From: RUG14223 sp051881075
GTDB taxonomy: Bacteria > Bacillota > Clostridia > Oscillospirales > Acutalibacteraceae
DNA length: 64,000 nucleotides
Assembly (NCBI GenBank): GCA_051881075.1
Contig: JBJEPE010000081.1
Location: 55,098-119,097 of the forward strand
Reading direction: 5' to 3'
Shown here: positions 8,597 to 17,170 of the stretch, one piece after another
Layout of the letters: the number at the start of each line of letters is the position of its first letter
Numbering within the stretch: position 1 is the stretch's first letter
Notes under the pieces: model-generated
Databases searched by the model: none
The model's input: the letters and a program-made list of their open reading frames with translations, nothing else
What the model was told of the DNA's origin: nothing
Translations under genes and position numbers: made by a program

Positions 8597-9871
8597 TTGG
8601 ATAATTACACAATTAAGCAAAAGGGCAATATCAGAAATCGCTCTAATGCCTCATCAAAGCCGACCTCAAAAAGAGGCAGACCGAATATATCGGCCGCCGG
8701 CAGTGAGGGCGCACCTCGCAAAGTTATTAAAAGACAAAAACAGAGCTTTAAGCTCTTTTCCGCACGTTTAGGACTTGATATGCCCTTTTGTGCGCTTATA
8801 GTGATACTTCTGGTAATAGGCTTGATAATGCTGTTTTCGGCAAGCTATCCTAACGCCTATTACTATGAGGGCGACAGTTATTATTACTTAAGTAGACAGC
8901 TTGTTTTTGCTATAGCGGGCTTTGTAATTATGATAGCTGTATCATACTTTGACTATCATCATTTTCATAAGCTTGCTGCGCCTATACTGGCATTTTCGTT
9001 TCTTTTACTCATCATTGTTTTGTTTATTCCGAATGAGCTTGGCGTACGAAGATGGATTGATTTAGGTCTTTTCTCGTTTCAGGCGTCAGAGGTAACTAAA
9101 TTTGCGCTGATACTGTTTCTGGCTCATTGGGGTTCGGTTAATTTCAGACAGATGGGTAATTTTAAAGTCGGTGTTTTACCGTGCGTTATTATATATTTGC
9201 TTACTGTACTTCTGCTATATTTGGAGCCGCACTATTCTTGTATAGTTATTGTTACTATGCTTGTCGCGCTGATGATGTATTTAAGCGGAGTAAGGCTAAG
9301 ATGGTTTGCTATAGCAGGCGTGGCGGTAGCTGCTGTAATTATGTTCCTTGCCGTAACGGATAAGCTATCCTACGCTATGGAGAGAATGGACGGCTGGGGT
9401 CAAGCACTCATATATACCACAGACGAGATGTGGGATACTACATATCAGACCAGAAATTCACTGTATGCGATAGGCTCCGGCGGACTGTGGGGCTTGGGTC
9501 TCGGTCAGTCAAGACAAAAATATATGTATCTGCCCGAACCGCAGAATGACTTTATCTTTGCAGTAGTTTGTGAAGAGATAGGTTTTATCGGCGCACTTAT
9601 AATTTTGCTTATTTTTGCGGCGCTCGTTTGGAGAGGCATAACTCTGTCAATGAGAGCTAAAGATAAATTCGGCTCGCTCCTCGGTATAGGACTTACCGCA
9701 CAAGTAGGCCTACAGGTAATACTTAATATCCTTGTTATTACCGACTGGCTGCCTAATACGGGTATTTCATTACCGTTTTTCAGTTACGGCGGTACATCGC
9801 TCATCATGCTTCTTGCACAGATGGGAATTGTACTTTCAATATCAAGAACAGCGAGTATAGAAAAAACTTAA
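8597..9871 (+). CDS. ftsW: SEDS-family septal peptidoglycan polymerase FtsW
   Basis: FtsW polymerises lipid II glycan strands at the septum with its class B PBP partner. The protein has a basic, Ser/Lys/Arg-rich cytoplasmic extension (about 1-60) followed by ten predicted membrane helices. The SEDS landmarks are present: GLGQSRQKYMYLPEPQNDFIFA (quoted in part: GQSRQKYMYLPEPQNDF), GLTAQVGLQVILNI and GISLPFFSYGGTS near the C-terminus. The start is TTG 8597 nine bases after GGAGG. It could in principle be the RodA or SpoVE paralogue, but its position between mraY and murG supports FtsW. Confidence 0.92.
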   Translation: MDNYTIKQKGNIRNRSNASSKPTSKRGRPNISAAGSEGAPRKVIKRQKQSFKLFSARLGLDMPFCALIVILLVIGLIMLFSASYPNAYYYEGDSYYYLSRQLVFAIAGFVIMIAVSYFDYHHFHKLAAPILAFSFLLLIIVLFIPNELGVRRWIDLGLFSFQASEVTKFALILFLAHWGSVNFRQMGNFKVGVLPCVIIYLLTVLLLYLEPHYSCIVIVTMLVALMMYLSGVRLRWFAIAGVAVAAVIMFLAVTDKLSYAMERMDGWGQALIYTTDEMWDTTYQTRNSLYAIGSGGLWGLGLGQSRQKYMYLPEPQNDFIFAVVCEEIGFIGALIILLIFAALVWRGITLSMRAKDKFGSLLGIGLTAQVGLQVILNILVITDWLPNTGISLPFFSYGGTSLIMLLAQMGIVLSISRTASIEKT

Positions 9872-9891
9872 GATAATTAGGGGGATAAACC

Positions 9892-11013
9892 ATGAGGATA
9901 CTTTTTGCAGGAGGCGGTACAGCCGGACATATAAATCCTGCACTTGCAATAGCGGGTTATGTCAGAGATAATTTGCCTGATATAGAGATACTTTATGTAG
10001 GTGCTAAGGGCGGCATGGAAGAAAGATTGGTGCCTGAGGCAGGCTTTAACTTTAAGTCTATAACCATATCGGGATTTAAACGAAGTATGAGCCCCAGCGC
10101 TATAAAGAACAATCTCATTACGGTTAAAAGGGCATTTACAGCAAGTGCCGAAAGCAAAAAGATAATAAAGGAGTTTAAACCCGATATATGTGTCGGTACA
10201 GGCGGATATGTAAGCGGTCCGGTACTCAGAACAGCATCTAAAATGGGTATTCCGATAGTAATACATGAGCAGAATGCCTTTCCGGGTGTTACGACCAAGA
10301 TGCTGTCAAAGCGTGCCAACAGAGTAATGCTTGCCGTACCTGACGCCAAGAAGCACATGAAGCCCGGTTGCAGATTTACGGTAACAGGCAATCCAGTAAG
10401 AAAAGAGATAATAACCGCAGATAAAGAGCAATCAAGAAAAGAACTCGGACTTGACGGCAGACCCGTTGTACTCTCCTTTGGCGGAAGCTTGGGAGCAAGA
10501 AGGGTGAATGAAGCTGTTGCAGACCTTATTGCACGCAGCGGTAAGGACGGCAGATATCAGCATATACACGCCTACGGTCAATACGGCAAGTGGTTCCCGG
10601 ATCTTTTAAGGGAAAAGGGCATTGAGCCAAATGATTGCAAAAATCTGGATATAAGAGAATATATAAAGAATATGCCTACCTGTCTGGCGGCGGCTGATGT
10701 AGTTATAGCCAGAGCAGGAGCAATAACATTGAGCGAACTGCAGGCACAGGGTAAGCCGGCTATACTTATCCCGTCGCCTAACGTTGCGGAAAATCATCAG
10801 TACCATAACGCTATGGCTCTTGTTAATAATAAGGCGGCACTTCTTATCGAGGAGGCTAACCTGACTGGTGACGCCATAATTGAGGCGGTAGATAAGCTTA
10901 CCTCTGATCCGGCTGTGCTTGCCGAGTATTCAAAGAATGCTAAGTCAATGGCAATTTTAGATGCAAACAAGAGAATACTATCCGCTATTGAGGAGGTACT
11001 CTCAGAGCAGTAA
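9892..11013 (+). CDS. murG: Lipid II synthase MurG (GT28 N-acetylglucosaminyltransferase)
   Basis: MurG adds GlcNAc from UDP-GlcNAc to lipid I. The N-terminal glycine-rich loop GGGTAGHINPALAIA, the GTGGYVSGPV motif near residue 103, HEQNAFPG near 125, the second loop FGGSLGARRVNEAV near 202 and the UDP-GlcNAc site (ARAGAITLSELQAQGKPAILIP, residues about 273-294) are all present. ATG 9892 follows AGGGGGA. 373 residues, slightly longer than average. It lies 20 bases after ftsW. Confidence 0.97.
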   Translation: MRILFAGGGTAGHINPALAIAGYVRDNLPDIEILYVGAKGGMEERLVPEAGFNFKSITISGFKRSMSPSAIKNNLITVKRAFTASAESKKIIKEFKPDICVGTGGYVSGPVLRTASKMGIPIVIHEQNAFPGVTTKMLSKRANRVMLAVPDAKKHMKPGCRFTVTGNPVRKEIITADKEQSRKELGLDGRPVVLSFGGSLGARRVNEAVADLIARSGKDGRYQHIHAYGQYGKWFPDLLREKGIEPNDCKNLDIREYIKNMPTCLAAADVVIARAGAITLSELQAQGKPAILIPSPNVAENHQYHNAMALVNNKAALLIEEANLTGDAIIEAVDKLTSDPAVLAEYSKNAKSMAILDANKRILSAIEEVLSEQ

Positions 11014-11087
11014 CAGCTTGTAGGCACACGGCATAAAATATAGTAAACGAATTGCTTATATAGCATCGTGTGATAGGGGTGCCGAGT

Positions 11088-12341
11088 GTGGAAAGGTTGT
11101 TTATAAACGGAGGTAATGTATTAAGCGGAAGTATAAATGTGCAGGGAGCCAAGAATAGCGTTTTGCCCATTTTAGCTGCCGCAGCCCTCTGTAAGGGTGA
11201 AAGCGTTATACATAATTGCCCTGATTTGGCGGATGTTAATTCAACTATAAGAATTTTAAGGTATTTGGGATGTACCGTTAAGCGTGAAAGCGATACTTTG
11301 ATAATAAATTCAAATGGAATCGATAGGTACGATATACCGTCAGCGCTTATGCGTGAGATGCGGTCATCCATAATATTTTTAGGTGCCGTGCTGTCACGTA
11401 CAGGCAGGGCGATGCTTACATTCCCCGGTGGATGTGAGCTTGGTCCAAGACCGATAGACTTGCATTTAAAGGCACTTAAACAAATGGGCGCACAGATTTG
11501 CGAACATCACGGTATGCTTGACTGCTCTACGCCTAACGGATTGCACGGTGCTAAGATATCGCTGTCATTTCCCAGCGTAGGTGCTACTGAGAATATACTG
11601 CTTGCGGCAGTATGCGCTAAGGGTACTACCGTTATAACCAATGCCGCACGTGAGCCGGAGATTTGCGATTTAGCCGATTTCCTGAACTCATGCGGAGCTA
11701 AGATAACAGGCTTCGGGGACGGTGTTATAGAGATAGACGGTGTAGAGTCGCTATGCGGATGCCGTCACGCAATCATCCCCGACAGAATAGCGGCAACAAC
11801 ATATATGTCAGCGGTTGCGGCTACGGGTGGAGAGCTTGTTTTAAAGAACATTATACCCAGTCATTTAAGCGGAATCACTCCTATATTTGAGGAGTCAGGC
11901 TGTGATATCGGCTTTTCGGGATCGGATTTGATATTACACGCACCTGACAGATTGCGCTCGGTAAAACTGATACGTACTATGCCGTATCCCGGTTTTCCTA
12001 CGGACGCACAGGCACCTGTAATGGCTATGCTGTGTCTTGCGGAGGGTACCAGCATATTTGTAGAGAATATTTTTGAAAGCAGATATAAGCACGTGGGTGA
12101 GCTTATTCGCTTAGGTGCAAGTATAAAGGTCGAGGGCAGAGTAGCGATAGTAGAGGGTGTCAGACATCTTTCGGGTGCTTCTGTAGAGGCAATGGATCTG
12201 AGGGGTGCGGCGGCACTTGTTGTTGCAGGACTTGCGGCAGACGGTACTACCGAGATATGCGGCCTAAGACATATTGAAAGAGGATACGAGGATATTGAGA
12301 TCTGTCTTGCACAGCTTGGTGCAAGCATAAAAAGAATTTGA
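11088..12341 (+). CDS. murA: UDP-N-acetylglucosamine 1-carboxyvinyltransferase
   Basis: MurA catalyses the first committed step of peptidoglycan synthesis, transfer of enolpyruvate from PEP to UDP-GlcNAc. The catalytic cysteine sits in FPGGCELGPRPIDLHL, so fosfomycin sensitivity is expected from the family rule. The N-terminal GAKNSVLPILAA and C-terminal DLRGAAALVVAGLAADG blocks are standard. Three in-frame GTG codons (11070, 11079, 11088) could start it; 11088 gives the usual MurA N-terminus (VERLFINGG) and has AGGGGTG six bases ahead, so I prefer it. 417 residues. It sits between murG and ftsQ. Confidence 0.95.
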   Translation: MERLFINGGNVLSGSINVQGAKNSVLPILAAAALCKGESVIHNCPDLADVNSTIRILRYLGCTVKRESDTLIINSNGIDRYDIPSALMREMRSSIIFLGAVLSRTGRAMLTFPGGCELGPRPIDLHLKALKQMGAQICEHHGMLDCSTPNGLHGAKISLSFPSVGATENILLAAVCAKGTTVITNAAREPEICDLADFLNSCGAKITGFGDGVIEIDGVESLCGCRHAIIPDRIAATTYMSAVAATGGELVLKNIIPSHLSGITPIFEESGCDIGFSGSDLILHAPDRLRSVKLIRTMPYPGFPTDAQAPVMAMLCLAEGTSIFVENIFESRYKHVGELIRLGASIKVEGRVAIVEGVRHLSGASVEAMDLRGAAALVVAGLAADGTTEICGLRHIERGYEDIEICLAQLGASIKRI

Positions 12342-12348
12342 AAGCGAG

Positions 12349-13974
12349 TTGAATGTGTTGGGAAGTTCGGAACAAAGGAATAGAAGCGGCGCAAATGCCT
12401 CCGAGCATAAAAAAACTACCGCTCAAAATAAGAATAATGTAAAAAGAGGCACTACAAACGCTCAGAGCAGACCTTTACCAACACAGAATAATCGCACACA
12501 AGGCGGCCAAAAGAGTACGGTGGGTAAGCAGACTACACGGCCTAACGCAAACAGACCTCAGAGTAATCAAAGCCGTCCTGTGCAAAACACTACCGGATCT
12601 GCACGCACAGGGGTAGACAAGGTTCAATTAGGCGGAGAAGTAAAACGTCCTGTTAAGAGAGATGCCTCACAAAAGCCACGACAGAATAACGTAAACAGTA
12701 AAGCAAATAACGCAAGATATGATAGCGATAAACATATAAATAATAAAGTCCCCGAAAAGAATAGGGGAGCGTCAGCAACAAAACAGAATAACGCACCAAA
12801 TCCGCAGAAAACTCAAGGCAAACAAAATGCGCAGACGGCTAAGAAAGGTAACCTTAAGCCAGCCAATGCAAAGCGTTCGACTATATCTGCGCACAGACCT
12901 ACTGACCCACCTAAAAAGTATAAACCGATGCCGCCCAAAAAGCGTAAACGTCGTAAAATACTTGTATATATGGCGGTCTTGTTTGCGGTGCTTCTGGTGG
13001 GCATAGTGCTTTCACTAACGGTACTGTTCAAGATTGAAGAAATAAAGGTAACGGGTGATACCAGATATAACACAGAGGATATTGTAGAGAATTGCGGCAT
13101 GAGCAAAGGCGACAATCTTTTCCTGATTAATAAGAAACTTGCCATCGAACAGCTTGACTCACTGTACCCATACATAGAGGATGTGGATATATCACGTAAA
13201 ATACCAAGTACCGTAATAATTAACGTTACCGAGGGTACGCCGTCATTTACGGTGTTTGTCGATAATATGTATTACATAATGAGCGGTAAAAACCGTGTGC
13301 TTGAAATAACGGATAAACTCGAAATGGAGCTTCCTCTTTTAAAAGGTGTTGAATTATCCCAAAAAGAACTCGGTAAACAGATAAAATTTAAGAGCGAAAG
13401 CATACATAAGGTGCTTGATGATATAATGAAATGCCTCAGTGATAATGATTTTACAAAAATAAATGAAATCAACCTTGAAAATCCTGCGGCAATAACATTG
13501 GACTATGATAACAGAATTAAGATAAAGCTTGGCTCACCTGAAAATGTCGATTATAAGATAAGAATAGCGTTCAAGATAATTACTGAACAGCTTGAAAAAA
13601 CGGAAACAGGAACACTTGATGTTTCACTTACCAAGTCATATTTTAATAAGACATATGATTTGTCATCAAAGCCAAGTGATAAAGATACAAGCTCTGCGGC
13701 ATCAAGCAGTACTTCATCTGTAGTAAGCAGTGAGCCTGAGCCTGAGCCGGAACCTGAACCTGAACCTGAACCCGAGCCCGAACCAGAGCCAGAGCCGGAA
13801 CCAGAGCCGGAGCCGGAACCCGAACCGGAGCCAGAGCCTGAACCCGAGCCTGAACCCGAACCCGAGCCGGAGCCAGAGCCTGAACCCGAGCCTGAACCCG
13901 AACCCGAGCCGGAACCTGAACCTGAACCAGAGCCGGAACCTGAACCCGAACCGGAGCCGAATCCGGGAGAGTAA
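12349..13974 (+). CDS. ftsQ: Cell division protein FtsQ/DivIB with a long basic N-terminus and a Glu-Pro repeat tail
   Basis: FtsQ/DivIB scaffolds FtsL and DivIC at the septum. Residues 1-200 are a very polar Asn/Gln/Lys/Arg-rich cytoplasmic region; a membrane helix follows (about 204-226), then the POTRA domain (FKIEEIKVTGDTRYNTEDIV, from about 228) and the beta domain to about residue 430. A Ser/Thr linker leads to 38 consecutive Glu-Pro dipeptides (residues 462-537) and NPGE. The start is uncertain: TTG 12349, GTG 12355 and TTG 12358 are all possible, with only a weak GCGAG ahead. Standard FtsQ is 250-300 residues; both extensions are low complexity. Membership rests on the POTRA and gene order. 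Confidence 0.88.
   Translation: MNVLGSSEQRNRSGANASEHKKTTAQNKNNVKRGTTNAQSRPLPTQNNRTQGGQKSTVGKQTTRPNANRPQSNQSRPVQNTTGSARTGVDKVQLGGEVKRPVKRDASQKPRQNNVNSKANNARYDSDKHINNKVPEKNRGASATKQNNAPNPQKTQGKQNAQTAKKGNLKPANAKRSTISAHRPTDPPKKYKPMPPKKRKRRKILVYMAVLFAVLLVGIVLSLTVLFKIEEIKVTGDTRYNTEDIVENCGMSKGDNLFLINKKLAIEQLDSLYPYIEDVDISRKIPSTVIINVTEGTPSFTVFVDNMYYIMSGKNRVLEITDKLEMELPLLKGVELSQKELGKQIKFKSESIHKVLDDIMKCLSDNDFTKINEINLENPAAITLDYDNRIKIKLGSPENVDYKIRIAFKIITEQLEKTETGTLDVSLTKSYFNKTYDLSSKPSDKDTSSAASSSTSSVVSSEPEPEPEPEPEPEPEPEPEPEPEPEPEPEPEPEPEPEPEPEPEPEPEPEPEPEPEPEPEPEPEPEPEPEPEPEPEPNPGE
13732..13959 (+). repeat. Glu-Pro coding repeat (38 dipeptides) at the end of ftsQ
   Basis: 76 codons alternate GAR and CCN without interruption. 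Third positions vary, but a 42-base period is visible: the block starting CCAGAGCCTGAACCCGAG at 13831 recurs at 13873 over 40 bases. This points to expansion by slippage or unequal exchange. The tail would be a stiff, strongly acidic, extracellular rod. Confidence 0.95.
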
Positions 13975-14377
13975 AAGGCGTGTTCATTCAGATATATGCT
14001 TTGAAATGTTTATTTAGCTTAAAAATTAACATTTAGTACAATTTTAACAATTTTGTTTTTATGTTTATTTGAGCTAAAACAAATTATATATAAACAAATT
14101 TTGTGACATTTATACCAATATAATTATAATAACTTGGTAAAATATCCAAATATTTTATATTATGCAAGTAATGTTCAATAAAAAATAAAGATTTATTTTG
14201 TTAAAATTGGAATAATTATAAAAATTTAAAAAAAACAATTTTATTCTCAATATCTTATTGAAATTTCACAAAATATGTGATAAATTTATATAGTGTAAAT
14301 TTATCTTAAATTGAGTTATACATCATTTAATATATAGTCAAAGGGAAAGACGTATATAAAAATAGGAGGAAGTACAT
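13975..14377 (+). other. Very AT-rich spacer before ftsZ
   Basis: A 403-base gene-free stretch made largely of A and T. A weak promoter candidate is TTGAAA 14258-14263 with TAAATT 14281-14286 (17-base spacer); another is TTGTGA/TATAAT near 14100-14130 with 18 bases. No open frame or terminator stem was found. The ftsZ site AGGAGG is at about 14364-14369. Confidence 0.5.
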
Positions 14378-15706
14378 ATGGCATTTGAATTGGAAAAGGA
14401 CTTTAACAGTAATTTGCCTGTTATAAAAGTAATAGGTGTAGGCGGAGGCGGTGGTAATGCCGTAAACAGAATGGTTGAGATGGAGGTACGCTGCGTTGAG
14501 TTTATCGCAATCAATACAGATAACCATGTGCTTTCTTATTCCCGCGCTACACAGAAAATTCAGATAGGTGAAAAGATTACTCACGGCAAGGGCGCTGGCT
14601 CAAAGCCTGAGATCGGTGAGAAGTCAGCAGAAGAAAACCGTGAAGAAATAGCTGCATTGTTAAGAGATGCAGACATGGTATTCATTACCGCAGGTATGGG
14701 CGGCGGCACAGGTACAGGTGCGGCTCCTGTAGTTGCTGAGATAGCTAAAAACATGGGCATACTTACAGTTGCCGTTGTTACCAAGCCTTTTGCTTTTGAG
14801 GGCAGAAGACGTATGGAGCACGCAGAAAAGGGTATTGCCGCACTTAAAGAACACGTAGATTCACTTGTTGTTGTTCCTAATGAAAGACTTAAATATTCAA
14901 GCGAACAGAGAATTTCTCTGCAAAATGCTTTTGAGGTAGCTGACGATGTATTACGTAAGGCAGTACAGAGTATATCTGACCTTATCCTTATTCCGGGTCT
15001 TGTAAACCTTGACTTTGCCGATGTTACATCCGTTATGAAGGAGGCAGGCTATGCTCACATGGGCGTAGGTCATGCTTCAGGTAAAGATAAGGCTGAGGCT
15101 GCGGCAAATATGGCTATTTCAAGCCCATTGCTTGAAACATCTATCAGCGGTGCAAAGGGTGTTATCATAAACATAACCGCATCACCTGATATCGGACTTG
15201 ATGAAATTGAGGTTGCATCTGCAATGATCACAGAGCAAGCAGATGAAGAAGCCAACATTATTTGGGGTGCTGTTCTGGATGAAAGCATGGAAGACGAAAT
15301 GAGCATTACCGTTATTGCTACAGGCTTCTATACCGATGACGGAATTAAGCCTATTTCTAAGGTTTCTGCACAGCAGCCTGTTCAACAGCCGGTACAGCAG
15401 CCTGTATATCAGCAGCCGGTACAACAACCTGTATATCAACAGCCTGTTGTTCAGCAACCTGTATATCAGCAACCTGCACAGCCGGTACAGCAGCCTGTAC
15501 GCCAGCCAAGCGTACAACAACCGGTACAGCCAATACAGCCGGTACAGCCAATACAACCTGTTCAAACAGCTCAACCTGTACAACCAGTACAGCCTGCGCA
15601 GCCTGTTCAACCTGCACAGCCTGCGGTTAAAGCTGAGCCTGAGAAGAAAGAAGAAGAGACTATTGACGATATCTATTATGATATTATGTCAATATTCGGC
15701 AAATAA
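14378..15706 (+). CDS. ftsZ: Cell division GTPase FtsZ
   Basis: FtsZ is the tubulin homologue that forms the Z ring. The nucleotide site GVGGGGGNAVNRM and the tubulin signature GGGTGTGAAPVVAE are intact, as is the T7 region (NLDFADVTSVM). Residues 1-325 are the globular core; about 332-425 form a linker made almost only of Gln, Pro and Val (repeats of QQPV, QQPVYQQPV, then QPVQPIQ), followed by a C-terminal peptide DDIYYDIMSIFGK, which in this family binds FtsA/SepF-type partners. ATG 14378 follows AGGAGG. It probably has its own promoter in the AT-rich spacer and ends in a strong hairpin. Confidence 0.98.
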   Translation: MAFELEKDFNSNLPVIKVIGVGGGGGNAVNRMVEMEVRCVEFIAINTDNHVLSYSRATQKIQIGEKITHGKGAGSKPEIGEKSAEENREEIAALLRDADMVFITAGMGGGTGTGAAPVVAEIAKNMGILTVAVVTKPFAFEGRRRMEHAEKGIAALKEHVDSLVVVPNERLKYSSEQRISLQNAFEVADDVLRKAVQSISDLILIPGLVNLDFADVTSVMKEAGYAHMGVGHASGKDKAEAAANMAISSPLLETSISGAKGVIINITASPDIGLDEIEVASAMITEQADEEANIIWGAVLDESMEDEMSITVIATGFYTDDGIKPISKVSAQQPVQQPVQQPVYQQPVQQPVYQQPVVQQPVYQQPAQPVQQPVRQPSVQQPVQPIQPVQPIQPVQTAQPVQPVQPAQPVQPAQPAVKAEPEKKEEETIDDIYYDIMSIFGK

Positions 15707-15759
15707 TATTTTGCCTTAAGTATTTATCGGCTTATTTAAATTATGTAGTTGAGTGTATA

Positions 15760-15795
15760 AGCGGAGTAGTCGCATCTGCGGTTACTTCGCTTTTA
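15760..15795 (+). terminator. Terminator after ftsZ
   Basis: A 13-bp stem with a few G-T pairs (15760-15772 with 15779-15791, loop CATCTG) followed by TTTT. Confidence 0.75.
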
Positions 15796-15814
15796 ATATA
15801 TAGGTAAATTTAAG

Positions 15815-16405
15815 ATGATATTTGTACATGAAATTCAGAATGAATTTAATATGACCCGTGCAGAGTATGCAAAATATCAGAGCAAAACCGCACATAAAAT
15901 GCTATTTGCATTGTTAAATGAGCTTTACGGCATCTGTGCGGATGAAAGCATGATAATCAGGGGAGAGCATGGCAAGCCGTATATAAGAGGTCATGAAGAT
16001 ATTTTCTTTAATATAAGTCATTGTGACCGTGCAATAGCCATAGCATTTGGTGAATGTCAGCTTGGCATAGATGTTGAGTGTATAGACAGACCTGCAACAC
16101 AGTCGCTTGCAAAACATATATGCTCACGTGATGAGTATGAATACCTTATAAACTCCAATGATTTTAATACGGATTTCTATAAAATATGGACCTTAAAGGA
16201 AAGCTATATAAAAGCTATAGGTAGGGGATTGTCATTTTCGCTTAAAGACGTTAATTTTAGTATAATAGGTGAGAAAATTACCTGCAATCAAAAAAATTAC
16301 TTATTTAGTCAACATTTATTTAAAGATTTTGTTATCTCTGTGTGTTATAATATATTAGATAACCGTGCAATGGACGGAGGTTTTAAATTATATGAGCTAC
16401 GTTGA
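15815..16405 (+). CDS. 4'-phosphopantetheinyl transferase, Sfp type
   Basis: Moves the phosphopantetheine arm from CoA to a serine of an acyl or peptidyl carrier protein. Family motifs: GEHGKPYI (about 50-57), FNISHC (about 65-70), the magnesium site GIDVECID (about 86-93) and WTLKESYIKAIGRGL (about 129-143). 196 residues, a little short for the Sfp class. No carrier protein, NRPS or PKS gene lies nearby, so its target may be the fatty acid ACP or a cluster elsewhere. The end overlaps the next gene by 14 bases, so it is probably co-transcribed with the ABC exporter. Confidence 0.88.
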   Translation: MIFVHEIQNEFNMTRAEYAKYQSKTAHKMLFALLNELYGICADESMIIRGEHGKPYIRGHEDIFFNISHCDRAIAIAFGECQLGIDVECIDRPATQSLAKHICSRDEYEYLINSNDFNTDFYKIWTLKESYIKAIGRGLSFSLKDVNFSIIGEKITCNQKNYLFSQHLFKDFVISVCYNILDNRAMDGGFKLYELR

Positions 16406-17093
16406 ATTTGATAATGTGTATAAGCGATACAAAATGGGCGAAGTAACCATAACGGCTTTAGACGGTGTATCGTTTAATATAGAGGAAGGCGAGTTTGCGG
16501 TAGTTGTAGGTACCAGCGGTGCCGGTAAGACTACTGTACTTAATATTTTGGGCGGCATGGATTGCTGTGATGAGGGCAGAATAACCGTAAGCGGCAAAGC
16601 TATAAGCTCTTTAGGAAAAAAGGAGCTTGTAGCTTACCGAAGGCTTGATATTGGTTTTGTCTTTCAATTCTATAATCTTATACCTAACCTTACCGCCAAA
16701 GAAAACGTTGAGCTTGCCTCTCAGATATGCCGAAATCATCTTGAGGCTGAGCAGGTGCTTACAAGCGTAGGACTTACAGACAGAATGAATAACTTTCCGT
16801 CGCAGATGTCCGGCGGTGAGCAGCAGAGAGTTGCTATAGCCAGAGCACTTGCAAAGTGTCCTAAGCTTTTGCTGTGCGATGAGCCTACCGGTGCGCTTGA
16901 CGACAATACAGGCAGAGCCATACTTAAGCTTTTACATGACAGTTCGGTTAAAACGGGTATGACGGTGGTGCTTATAACCCATAATCAGGCTATTACGCCT
17001 ATGGCGGACCGTGTTATAAGGATGAAAAACGGCAGAGTTGTAAGCAATGTCATAAACGAAAATCCTACGCCTATAGAAGATATCGAGTGGTAA
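16392..17093 (+). CDS. ABC transporter ATP-binding protein (MacB/LolD/FtsE type)
   Basis: The ATPase subunit of a MacB-type (type VII) ABC system. Walker A GTSGAGKTT (about 39-47), Q-loop FQFYNLIPNLTA, signature MSGGEQQRVAIARALA (about 138-153), Walker B LLLCDEPTGALD and the switch His in LITHNQ are intact. ATG 16392 follows GGAGG at 16376-16380; an upstream GTG at 16365 lies inside the transferase gene and is less likely. 233 residues. Its partner permease follows about 80 bases downstream. Confidence 0.95.
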   Translation: MSYVEFDNVYKRYKMGEVTITALDGVSFNIEEGEFAVVVGTSGAGKTTVLNILGGMDCCDEGRITVSGKAISSLGKKELVAYRRLDIGFVFQFYNLIPNLTAKENVELASQICRNHLEAEQVLTSVGLTDRMNNFPSQMSGGEQQRVAIARALAKCPKLLLCDEPTGALDDNTGRAILKLLHDSSVKTGMTVVLITHNQAITPMADRVIRMKNGRVVSNVINENPTPIEDIEW

Positions 17094-17170
17094 TATTATG
17101 TGCACATTTTGGATAGATTACTTTTATTACATAGATGATTATATAGTTTCAGCAGAAATCAGGTGATATT

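Noticed and set aside
13643..13987. Long frame on the minus strand opposite the ftsQ tail (Pro/Val/Arg/Ala-rich)
   Set aside because: It is the antisense of the Glu-Pro codons; the repeat keeps all frames open. No ribosome site.
15367..15640. Regularly spaced repeats resembling a CRISPR array
   Set aside because: They are QQPV codon repeats inside the ftsZ frame with no unique spacers of constant length and no cas genes.
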